From: Edaphobacter lichenicola
Lineage (GTDB): Bacteria > Acidobacteriota > Terriglobia > Terriglobales > Acidobacteriaceae
Direction: 5' to 3'
NCBI RefSeq assembly: GCF_014201315.1
Contig: NZ_JACHDY010000002.1
Coordinates: 558,001-622,000 of the forward strand
DNA: 64,000 nt
The notes under the pieces are model-generated. The model saw only the letters and a list, made by a program, of their open reading frames with translations. It was not told the origin of the DNA and did no database searches. Below are positions 17,032-24,045 of the stretch, in pieces (position 1 is the stretch's first letter; every line of letters begins with the position of its first letter). A program made the translations under genes and the position numbers.

Positions 17032-17711
17032 CGAAGGCTACGGGCTTCGACGAGAGTGAGCGAAATGCCGTCTACCGGGCTATTCGCGAGCGGAGAGATG
17101 TGCGCCGTGGCTTTCTACCGGAGCCGATTCCAAACGAACTGCTCCATCGGCTGCTGGAAGCCGCACACAACGCACCTTCTGTCGGCCTGATGCAGCCGTG
17201 GCGATTCATCGTCGTACGCGAACTCGCCGTGCGCCAAAAGGTCCACCAGATCTTTCTCGATGCCAACAAGCAGGCGCTGGCGAGCTACGAAGGAGAAAAG
17301 CAACAGAGCTATGCGGGAATGAAGCTCGAAGGCATACTCGAAGCGCCGCAGAATCTGTGCATCGTGTGTGATTCGCAGAGCAGCCAGGGGCACCAGTTGG
17401 GGCGGCGAACGATGCCGGAGACCGCAATCTACTCAGCCGTCTGCGCGATTCAAAATCTGTGGCTCGCTGCAAGAGCCGAGGGCATCGGTGTGGGCTGGGT
17501 GAGTATCCTCGAACCGACTTTGCTGCGCGAGGCTCTGAAGATTCCCGGCCATATCACCCCGGTGGCTTATCTGTGCCTGGGATACGTCGACGCGTTTGCG
17601 ACAGACCCGGATTTGGAGCGCGCTGGCTGGGAGACGAGAACGCCTCTGAAGAGTGTGCTCTCGTTGGATGAATACGACAGCCGATGGGACCAAGGACGGC
17701 CGGCGTCGTGA
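17028..17711 (+). CDS. bluB: 5,6-dimethylbenzimidazole synthase
   Basis: 227 aa flavin-destructase of the nitroreductase fold; it cannibalises FMNH2 with O2 to make DMB, the lower ligand of cobalamin, so the strain probably makes B12 aerobically. RRDVRRGFLPEPIP carries the flavin-phosphate arginines; NAPSVGLMQPWRFIVV and GIGVGWVSILEP are BluB-type rather than ordinary nitroreductase. The ATG at 17028 makes an ATGA overlap with pduO; an upstream GTG at 17010 is less likely. Substrate partner of CobT. Confidence 0.93.
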   Translation: MTKATGFDESERNAVYRAIRERRDVRRGFLPEPIPNELLHRLLEAAHNAPSVGLMQPWRFIVVRELAVRQKVHQIFLDANKQALASYEGEKQQSYAGMKLEGILEAPQNLCIVCDSQSSQGHQLGRRTMPETAIYSAVCAIQNLWLAARAEGIGVGWVSILEPTLLREALKIPGHITPVAYLCLGYVDAFATDPDLERAGWETRTPLKSVLSLDEYDSRWDQGRPAS

Positions 17712-19318
17712 GAGCGCGAGCAATCATGGTTCTGGGTACCGGCTCTCATGTCGGCAAGTCGTTGTTGACTGCTGCTCTATGCCGCATCTTCGCGCAACAC
17801 GGCTATCGCGTTGCTCCATTCAAATCGCAGAATATGTCGTTGAACTCCGCAGCGACTATTGAAGGTCTCGAGATCGGACGGGCGCAGGCGTTGCAGGCGG
17901 AGGCCGCCGGAGTTGCCGCGTCGGTCCACATGAATCCAATTTTGATCAAGCCGTCTGACGATCAGTCTTCCCAAGTGGTTGTGCGCGGCAGGATCTGGGG
18001 ACGTGTCACGGCAGTGGACTATCATCGACGGCGCATAGAAGAGTTGCTGCCAGTGGTACGCGAGAGCTATGACTCGCTGGCCTCTCAGTACGACGTGATC
18101 ATTCTGGAGGGCGCCGGATCGCCCGCGGAGATCAATCTTAAACAGCATGACATTGCGAATATGCGAATGGCGGAGATGGCCGATGCCAACTGTCTGCTAG
18201 TTGGGGATATAGATCGCGGAGGGGTCTTCGCGTCACTGCTGGGGACGCTGGAACTGCTGGAGCCCGACGAGCGGCGGCGAGTTTGTGGTTTCGTCATCAA
18301 TAAATTCCGAGGAGATGCAAACCTCTTAGAACCCGGCATACAAATGATGGAAGAGCGTGTGAAGAAGCCATGTCTCGGCGTAGTTCCCTATCTGACTTCT
18401 CTTGTGCTCCAAGAAGAAGACAGCCTGGGTCTGTCGGTGTCGGCTCAAACTCAGTGGACCGGAGAACAGATTGTAGACCGATCGACTGATCGCGCTTTGC
18501 GGATCGCTGTGATTGCTCCGCCCTCTTTTTCGAACTTCACGGACTTCGATTCTTTGCGGGCGGAACCATCTGTCTCTCTTCTGTTCAGTCGCACAGCAGA
18601 GGCAATCGCACACGCTGATGTAGTCATCCTGCCTGGCAGTAAACAGACCGTAGATGACCTCCTTTGGATGGAGCGCTCCGGTTTGGATGTCGCCATAAAA
18701 AAGTATGCACAGGCAGGTCTTGTTGCAGGTATCTGCGGTGGCATGCAGATGCTCGGCAAGGCAATCAACGATCCGTACGGGATGGAGCGCGAGGGATCGG
18801 TTGCGGGTCTTGGCTTGCTGCCGATCAGCACCGTCATGCATACCGAGAAGGTGACCCGAAATGCGAAAGGCGAGGTAGAGGTTGCGGTTCTCTTCGGGCA
18901 ACCCATTACTGACAGCCGGCTCGCAGGATATGAAATTCACATTGGACGCACAGACTATGAGGCTGGAGCAAAGCACTTCTCGACTCTCTCCTCTGAGAAC
19001 GGCTCCTCCAGCAGAAGCAGAGATGGCTGCGTCAGCGCTGACACACGCGTCTTCGGCACCTATCTCCACGGAATCTTCGACGATGACAGCTTCCGTCATC
19101 AGTTTCTCAGCGCCGCTCGCGGGTTTCACAAGCTCTCCGCACCGACGAACATGAATCCATGGAAACAACTTCGGGAAGACTCCTTGAATAGACTGGCGCG
19201 TGAGGTAGAGAGTTCGCTTGATATGAAAGCGATCTTCGACTGGGCGGGTCTGTCTTACGAGATCCCTCTTCCGGAAGACGCATCCCCGCAGCGTCGACGT
19301 GCAGGTATGGCGCGATGA
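17708..19318 (+). CDS. cobQ: Cobyric acid synthase (glutamine-hydrolysing)
   Basis: 536 aa (CbiP/CobQ). Amidates the b, d, e and g carboxylates of adenosylcobyrinic a,c-diamide. N-terminal P-loop LGTGSHVGKSLLTAALCR, FKSQNMSLNSAAT, GAGSPAEINL and GDIDRGGVFASLLGTLE; C-terminal glutamine amidotransferase with VVILPGSKQTVDDL, nucleophile cysteine in GICGGMQMLGKAI and the histidine of FGTYLHGIFDDD. GTG at 17708 overlaps the bluB stop (GTGA); a 24-base longer start exists but breaks that pattern. Confidence 0.95.
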   Translation: MRARAIMVLGTGSHVGKSLLTAALCRIFAQHGYRVAPFKSQNMSLNSAATIEGLEIGRAQALQAEAAGVAASVHMNPILIKPSDDQSSQVVVRGRIWGRVTAVDYHRRRIEELLPVVRESYDSLASQYDVIILEGAGSPAEINLKQHDIANMRMAEMADANCLLVGDIDRGGVFASLLGTLELLEPDERRRVCGFVINKFRGDANLLEPGIQMMEERVKKPCLGVVPYLTSLVLQEEDSLGLSVSAQTQWTGEQIVDRSTDRALRIAVIAPPSFSNFTDFDSLRAEPSVSLLFSRTAEAIAHADVVILPGSKQTVDDLLWMERSGLDVAIKKYAQAGLVAGICGGMQMLGKAINDPYGMEREGSVAGLGLLPISTVMHTEKVTRNAKGEVEVAVLFGQPITDSRLAGYEIHIGRTDYEAGAKHFSTLSSENGSSSRSRDGCVSADTRVFGTYLHGIFDDDSFRHQFLSAARGFHKLSAPTNMNPWKQLREDSLNRLAREVESSLDMKAIFDWAGLSYEIPLPEDASPQRRRAGMAR

Positions 19319-20268
19319 GCCGTCGACGTGTTCTCGCAGCAGCATATTTGTTCGACTGGGCAGCCGGCGATCCTGAATGGTTCCCTCATCCCGTTCGATT
19401 GATCGGCAAAGGCATAGAAAGGGGAGAGCGAATTCTGCGGAGTCCTGGGCAGACTCCCGCAGCAGAGCTTGCCGCCGGCGGAATGCTGACCTTTGGCATA
19501 GTCGTTGCAGCGTATCTAGCTACGGCAAAGACCCTTGCCTTGGCGCATAAAAGGGACCGGCGGCTGGGATTCGTGGTGGAGATGCTGCTCGCATGGACGT
19601 GCCTTGCATCTCGCAGTCTGCACAAGGAAGCTTCTGCTGTCGTCGATGCTATGGAGGAAGGCGACAACATTCTGGCGCGACAGAGGCTGGCACGAATCGT
19701 CGGTCGCGATACGCAGGCACTCGATCAGCACGAGATCAGCCGCGCTGTCATCGAGACCGTTGCAGAGAGTAGTTCGGATGGCGTCGTCGCACCGCTCTTT
19801 TACATGGCTATCGGAGGGGTTCCGCTTGCTATGGCCTACAAGGCGATCAACACTCTCGATTCGATGATCGGCCATGCAGATGATAGATATTTTTACTTTG
19901 GAAAGATCGCAGCGCGGCTGGATGATGTCGCCAATTTTCTACCTTCTCGATTGACAGCTCTGGGTATAGCTGCAGCAGCTGTTATAGAAGATGCGAGTCC
20001 TGCGGCAGCGCTTGAGACATGGTGGCGTGACGGCATGAAACACAAGAGTCCGAATGCTGGACAACCAGAGAGCGCCATGGCAGGTGCGCTGCATGTTCGG
20101 CTGGGAGGGAAAAATTACTACGCTGGTGAACCAATGGCAGCGTTTCTCCTCGGAGCGGATTTTCCGCCGCCCAATGCGCTCAAGGCAAGACAGGCAATCA
20201 GGATAGTCGCAGTCGTCTCTGCCGTCGGAGCAGTTGTCGCACTGTTACTGCGCAGAGGACGAAGATGA
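19315..20268 (+). CDS. cbiB: Adenosylcobinamide-phosphate synthase
   Basis: 317 aa inner-membrane protein that attaches (R)-1-amino-2-propanol O-2-phosphate to adenosylcobyric acid. The N-terminal FDWAAGDPEWFPHPVRLIG is a family hallmark; VGRDTQALDQHEISRAVIE, VAPLFYMAIGGVPLAMAY and INTLDSMIGHADDRY follow, with hydrophobic helices around residues 55-75 and 290-312. It uses the product of CobD, the next gene. ATGA overlaps at both ends. Confidence 0.95.
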   Translation: MSRRRVLAAAYLFDWAAGDPEWFPHPVRLIGKGIERGERILRSPGQTPAAELAAGGMLTFGIVVAAYLATAKTLALAHKRDRRLGFVVEMLLAWTCLASRSLHKEASAVVDAMEEGDNILARQRLARIVGRDTQALDQHEISRAVIETVAESSSDGVVAPLFYMAIGGVPLAMAYKAINTLDSMIGHADDRYFYFGKIAARLDDVANFLPSRLTALGIAAAAVIEDASPAAALETWWRDGMKHKSPNAGQPESAMAGALHVRLGGKNYYAGEPMAAFLLGADFPPPNALKARQAIRIVAVVSAVGAVVALLLRRGRR

Positions 20269-21371
20269 AGAATCCTCCGCAGGATTTCTTGCCAGTACAC
20301 GGTGGGCAACTCCGTCTGATCGCTGCGCGATATGGAGTTCCGGTCGAGCAACTTGTTGATTTCAGCGCCAACATCAACCCGGCGGGCCCCCCTGTTTCCG
20401 CGCTCGCGGCCCTGAATCGAGCCTTAGCAGACCCCGCCACTCTGGCAGCATATCCTGACCTTGAACTCGCCGAACTCAAGAAGACGCTGGCGGAAACCTC
20501 GAAGATCTTGTCAGAAAACATCGCCGTCGCCAATGGCTTCGTACCGCTGCTCGAAGCCACCCTGCGTTCGTTCAGGATTGCGCGTTGTCTTCTGCCTGTG
20601 CCCTCGTTCAGCGAGTATCGGCGAACGCTCGCGAACGAAGGCGTCGAGGTCGTTCCATACTGCCTCTCCCAGGAAAATGGCTTCTCGTACGCCCTGGACT
20701 CCCTGTTGCAGGCTGTGCTGGAAGAGGGGTGCGACGCAATTCTGCTGGCGAATCCGCAGAATCCTTCCGGAGTGCTTTGCGAAGCGGAGAGGATGCAACG
20801 CTTCATAGAGATGGCCGCAGAGCACCGAATCAAGGTGCTGATCGACGAGGCTTTCATGGACTACGTTCCAGCAGAGTCCCTGACACAAGCTGCCGTCGAA
20901 CAAGAGAATTTAATTGTGTTCCATTCGGTTACAAAATTTTTCGCGATTCCCGGATTACGCGTCGCCTACGCCGTCAGCAGTACTTCTACGATAGAAGATC
21001 TGAATCGCAGGCTTGCGCCATGGCCAGTTACAACTTTAGCCTCGAGTGCGGTCTGCGCTGCTTTGCAGGACGACGCCTATGCGGAGGAAACTCGCAGAAA
21101 GAACTCCCTGCGACGAACCTGGCTGGAGCAGGAACTCGCTCGCTTGAAGATCATCACCTATCCCTCGAGCACTAATTTCCTTCTGTTACGATTTGCAAAA
21201 GAGATGGACGCACCGCTCATTTGGGAGAGGATGCTCGTCGAACACCAGATCGTGCTTCGTTCCTGCACAAACTTTGAAGGACTTGCGGCAGGGCACCTGC
21301 GAGCCGCAGTTCGTTCCGAAGCAGACAATGAGAGATTAGTTGATGGACTGAAGCGCGTGCTCGCACGATAG
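20265..21371 (+). CDS. cobD: L-threonine-O-3-phosphate decarboxylase (class I/II aminotransferase fold)
   Basis: 368 aa PLP enzyme giving (R)-1-amino-2-propanol O-2-phosphate for CbiB. HGGQLRLIAARYGVPVEQLV and DFSANINPAGPP are the CobD N-terminus; NPQNPSGVL and DEAFMDYVP (PLP ring aspartate) follow, and the Schiff-base lysine is in HSVTKFFAIPGLRVAY. Histidinol-phosphate aminotransferase is close in sequence, but the operon and the N-terminus favour CobD. Its substrate, threonine phosphate, needs an L-threonine kinase that is not recognisable by homology here. Last gene of the operon; no strong terminator seen after it. Confidence 0.9.
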   Translation: MKNPPQDFLPVHGGQLRLIAARYGVPVEQLVDFSANINPAGPPVSALAALNRALADPATLAAYPDLELAELKKTLAETSKILSENIAVANGFVPLLEATLRSFRIARCLLPVPSFSEYRRTLANEGVEVVPYCLSQENGFSYALDSLLQAVLEEGCDAILLANPQNPSGVLCEAERMQRFIEMAAEHRIKVLIDEAFMDYVPAESLTQAAVEQENLIVFHSVTKFFAIPGLRVAYAVSSTSTIEDLNRRLAPWPVTTLASSAVCAALQDDAYAEETRRKNSLRRTWLEQELARLKIITYPSSTNFLLLRFAKEMDAPLIWERMLVEHQIVLRSCTNFEGLAAGHLRAAVRSEADNERLVDGLKRVLAR

Positions 21372-21380
21372 CAAGAGTAA

Positions 21381-21403
21381 TGGCCGGGGCGGAGGGATTC
21401 GAA
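21381..21403 (-). other. 3'-end fragment of a tRNA (tRNA-Pro-like), possible integration scar
   Basis: On the minus strand this reads as T-loop TTCGAAT, T-stem 3' strand CCCTC, acceptor strand CGCCCCG, discriminator G and CCA. The rest of the cloverleaf is missing: the bases upstream cannot form the T-stem. A C1-G72 acceptor of this kind is typical of tRNA-Pro. Such 23-base tRNA ends are what site-specific integrases leave as att sites. It marks the exact border between the B12 operon and decayed DNA. Confidence 0.5.
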
Positions 21404-21500
21404 GACTAGAGTCGCAAGCAAACCTCTCGGCGAGCGATCTGGCGATATATCGGTACTCACTTAGTCGTGAGGAGCAGGGCAAATCCGCTCGTAGAGGAGA

Positions 21501-21807
21501 TCAACCCGCAGTCTGCACCATCTTCGCCATTTGTCCGAATGGAAGTCCAGGAGCTAGCCGACTCAGCACATAAAGAACGTTGCTGAGGCTTGGGCGAATC
21601 TCTGATTTGCCTGCTTCGATCCCGGCAATAGCCCGGACGATTGGCTATCGCAACAACACCGTGCCGGATGGCAAACAGGGTCAGCGCCGCATACAGGATT
21701 TGACTCACGGCGTAGGCGCTGTTCAGTCCGTAATAAAGGGTGGTCGCAGGGCTAGGAACGCGCTTGCCACGGACGTACTGTGACACCACGTCGATTCCAA
21801 ACTGCAA
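21501..21807 (-). pseudogene. Remnant of a small membrane protein gene, 5' deleted and frameshifted
   Basis: One frame gives FGIDVVSQYVRGKRVPSPAT then LYYGLNSAYAVSQILYAALT and LFAIRHG, a convincing membrane protein segment. After about 21655 the sensible protein continues in another frame as IEAGKSEIRPSLSNVLYVLS then RLAPGLPFGQMAKMVQTAG and a TGA at 21501-21503. No start codon of its own remains; the 5' part appears to be cut where the HxlR gene begins. The family is not recognised. Confidence 0.6.
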
Positions 21808-22223
21808 GAGTCCGCTTAAGAGAAGCCAGCTATAGGCTCCATACAGAGCTCACTGACCCTCGCGTGGAGGCGTTGGTCAACGAACTGATCGGTCGTGTTG
21901 CCGACAAATGGACGATGCTGATCCTCGAAGTGCTTACTGAACGAGGAGAGCTACGTTTCACGCGGCTCAGCGAACTGGTGCCGGGAATCAGCTACAAAAT
22001 GCTCACGCAAACCCTCCGTTTGATGGAACGCGAAGGACTGATCTCACGCACAGTGCACCCGGTCGTTCCTCCGAGAGTCGAGTACAAGCTCACAGAATTG
22101 GGTCTCAGCTTAGGCGCAGCCTTTTGCAAAGTGTGGATGTGGGCAGAGCGACACCTTGAAGAGATAGAGCGGGCACGCGCCGCTTTTGATCAAGTATCCG
22201 GGAAAATAGCAAACAGATCATAG
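21780..22223 (+). CDS. HxlR-family winged-helix transcriptional regulator
   Basis: 147 aa. The HxlR core is clear: IGRVADKWTMLILEVLTERG, RFTRLSELVPGISYKMLTQT, LRLMEREGLISRTVHPVVPP and RVEYKLTELGLSL. These are cytosolic dimeric regulators, often of oxidoreductase or redox-stress genes. The listed GTG start overlaps the antisense membrane-protein remnant by 28 bases and the first ~20 residues (MTPRRFQTARVRLREASY) do not look like the family, so the native N-terminus was probably replaced by a deletion. The HTH itself is intact. Its target is unknown; a divergent partner gene seems to have been the lost one. Confidence 0.8.
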   Translation: MTPRRFQTARVRLREASYRLHTELTDPRVEALVNELIGRVADKWTMLILEVLTERGELRFTRLSELVPGISYKMLTQTLRLMEREGLISRTVHPVVPPRVEYKLTELGLSLGAAFCKVWMWAERHLEEIERARAAFDQVSGKIANRS

Positions 22224-22277
22224 GTCCTTGGAGACGCGCTTTTCGTCATCTGACGATCAATGACAAGAAGACATATT

Positions 22278-22301
22278 GCGCCTCACGTACTAGTGAGGCG
22301 C
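22278..22301. terminator. Perfect 9-bp hairpin between HxlR gene and LysR remnant
   Basis: GCGCCTCAC (22278-22286) pairs exactly with GTGAGGCGC (22293-22301) around a 6-base loop. The stop codon of the LysR remnant lies in the loop. It lies 55 bases after the HxlR stop and could terminate both converging transcripts, but no T-run is present. Confidence 0.4.
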
Positions 22302-22550
22302 GGGGCAAAAGATCTGACGCACCGTCTCTCGAAGCCAGGTGTGTAGCAGATCGCTGTCGAAGCACGGGTGCCAGACCTCGAGTACCGTATCGGCGGGATC
22401 TCTTTCGGCGCTTTCACGCGTGGCAAGTCAAGCAGACTAGAACGGGCTCTGGCTATCCGAACGGGCATAGTCAGCACCAGGTCTGTCGTTTCGAGCATAC
22501 GGATCGCGTCAAGGAGATAGGGTACGTGGACAGCCGCACGACGCTGCAGG
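22290..22550 (-). pseudogene. LysR-family regulator, C-terminal remnant with a frameshift
   Basis: The upstream frame gives RRAAVHVPYLLDAIRMLETT then DLVLTMPVRIAR, typical of the LysR substrate-binding domain (a 'TDLVLTLP' strand). Around 22375 the frame changes and the family's C-terminal motif follows: EVWHPCFDSDLLHTWLRETV then RQIFCPAPH and TAG at 22290-22292. The N-terminal helix-turn-helix is absent; the fragment abuts the GH30 stop codon. Non-functional. Confidence 0.7.
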
Positions 22551-22559
22551 CCGAAAGAG

Positions 22560-23969
22560 CTACTGTTTCGGAGACCAGATGTAGGTTGCGAGCGCTCCTG
22601 GTGGCAGAGCAGCGTGGAAGGTTTTTGCGTTCCAGTTCACGTCGAACTTTGCTGTGTCGCTTCGATCGTTCAGGACCAACAATACGATCGATCCGTCCAG
22701 ATCTTGAAAGGCTACGCTCTCCAGGCCCTCGTTTTTGAAGGATGTCGAGTTGATCCGAGTTGCTCCTGGATGGACGAACTTGCTTGCCTGCGCCAACGCG
22801 TAAAAGTCACCGGTGTAGGAGACGCTCATCTGCTTCGTATCGAGCGTCACCAATCCCCGGCACGTCCCGCAGCCGCCGGCGTGTGGGTTGTGGTCTGTAT
22901 CAAGCACGATACCCCAAAGCGCCACTGCCTTGGCCCAGTTGCGGGTAGAGTCGATTAGTAGATGAGCTGTAACTTCCAGCGGAGCTTTTTTCTGCCACGT
23001 GCCGCCGGAGCACTCCGTCATCCAGATACCCTTGTCTGGAAACCGATCGTGAACGACGCTCTGGCCACTCGGCTCGCCTCCATAGCAGTGCAGTGCGGAT
23101 CCAGCCATGAACGGAGCTGCCGCAGAGTCTGAGAGCACTTCGATCGGATACTCCGGATGGTCCCAGTTGTGATCGTAGGCGAGCAACTGCGTCTGCAGGC
23201 CGACGTGACGGAGATCCGGTCCGAGGTAGCGGCCGATGAGGCGCTTCTGCTGGTCCGCCAGCATGAGAGTTCCGGGAAAGTCTTCGGTCTCATGCAGCGG
23301 TTCGTTCTGTACGGTTAGGTACTTCACCGGAATATTTGCTTTCTTAAACGATTGGAGCGACCGGACGATGTACTCGGCATACGCTGACATGTCGTCTTCG
23401 CGAAGAGAGCCGCCGACCATGGAATCGTGCGTCTTCATCCATGCGGGTGGACTCCACGGCGTCGCCATCACTGTGATGGCTGGATTGAGCTTCAGCGCCT
23501 CGCGCATCACAGGGAAGACATAGTCTTTCTCATGCTCTGTGGAGAAGTGCCGCAGTTCGGGGTCCTGTTGGCCTGCAGGCATGTCGTCATAGCTGTAGTG
23601 GTTGAGCGAAAGATCGGTCGAGCCGATGGGCAGGCGCAGGAAGCTGAGGCCGATGCCACTGGAGGGGTCGAAGAGCTTCGTCATTACATCGCGGCTCATA
23701 GCTGGTGACATTCGATCGTGCAATAGCCATGCGGAGCCTTCCGTCATGGAGGCGCCGAAGCCGTCCATCGTCTGAAAACGTTCGCTGTCGTTTACGGTGA
23801 TCGTAAGTGGTGATGCGCTGCTCTTGGCCGTGAAGGCGAGAGCGGGCTGTGCTTCAAGAGCGCTTGAGAGATCGGGTGTTGACTGATAGGAGCGCACGGT
23901 TTGTGCGGACAGCGGGCAGGCTACGGCAAGCAGAAGCGTAGTGACACGGCGAAGCGAGAGAGCGGGCAC
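22560..23969 (-). CDS. GH30-family glycoside hydrolase (glucosylceramidase-like), secreted
   Basis: 469 aa. A signal peptide (VPALSLRRVTTLLLAVACPL, cleavage near LSAQ) follows the GTG at 23969, which has GAGGAA four to nine bases upstream; an open frame reaching 24107 belongs to the terminator/receptor end and is not used. Catalytic features are the acid/base glutamate in YLTVQNEPLHE and the nucleophile glutamate in GIWMTECSGG, plus MDGFGASMTEGSAW and TVMATPWSPPAWMKT early in the barrel. Likely beta-glucosidase/beta-1,6-glucanase type, acting in the periplasm or outside. It lies downstream of a TonB receptor, suggesting uptake of the products. Confidence 0.9.
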   Translation of the reverse strand: MPALSLRRVTTLLLAVACPLSAQTVRSYQSTPDLSSALEAQPALAFTAKSSASPLTITVNDSERFQTMDGFGASMTEGSAWLLHDRMSPAMSRDVMTKLFDPSSGIGLSFLRLPIGSTDLSLNHYSYDDMPAGQQDPELRHFSTEHEKDYVFPVMREALKLNPAITVMATPWSPPAWMKTHDSMVGGSLREDDMSAYAEYIVRSLQSFKKANIPVKYLTVQNEPLHETEDFPGTLMLADQQKRLIGRYLGPDLRHVGLQTQLLAYDHNWDHPEYPIEVLSDSAAAPFMAGSALHCYGGEPSGQSVVHDRFPDKGIWMTECSGGTWQKKAPLEVTAHLLIDSTRNWAKAVALWGIVLDTDHNPHAGGCGTCRGLVTLDTKQMSVSYTGDFYALAQASKFVHPGATRINSTSFKNEGLESVAFQDLDGSIVLLVLNDRSDTAKFDVNWNAKTFHAALPPGALATYIWSPKQ

Positions 23970-23990
23970 AATATTTCCTCGGTGAACAGG

Positions 23991-24033
23991 ATAAAAAAAG
24001 CCGGGCGTATCGCGCTTGGCGATAGCCCGGCTG
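23991..24033 (-). terminator. Rho-independent terminator of the TonB receptor gene
   Basis: On the minus strand AGCCGGGC-TATCGC pairs with GCGATA-CGCCCGGCT, followed by TTTTTTT. It sits 13 bases past the receptor stop codon and directly upstream of the GH30 ribosome site, so GH30 transcription needs read-through or its own promoter. Confidence 0.85.
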
Positions 24034-24045
24034 GTGCAAGCTGCG

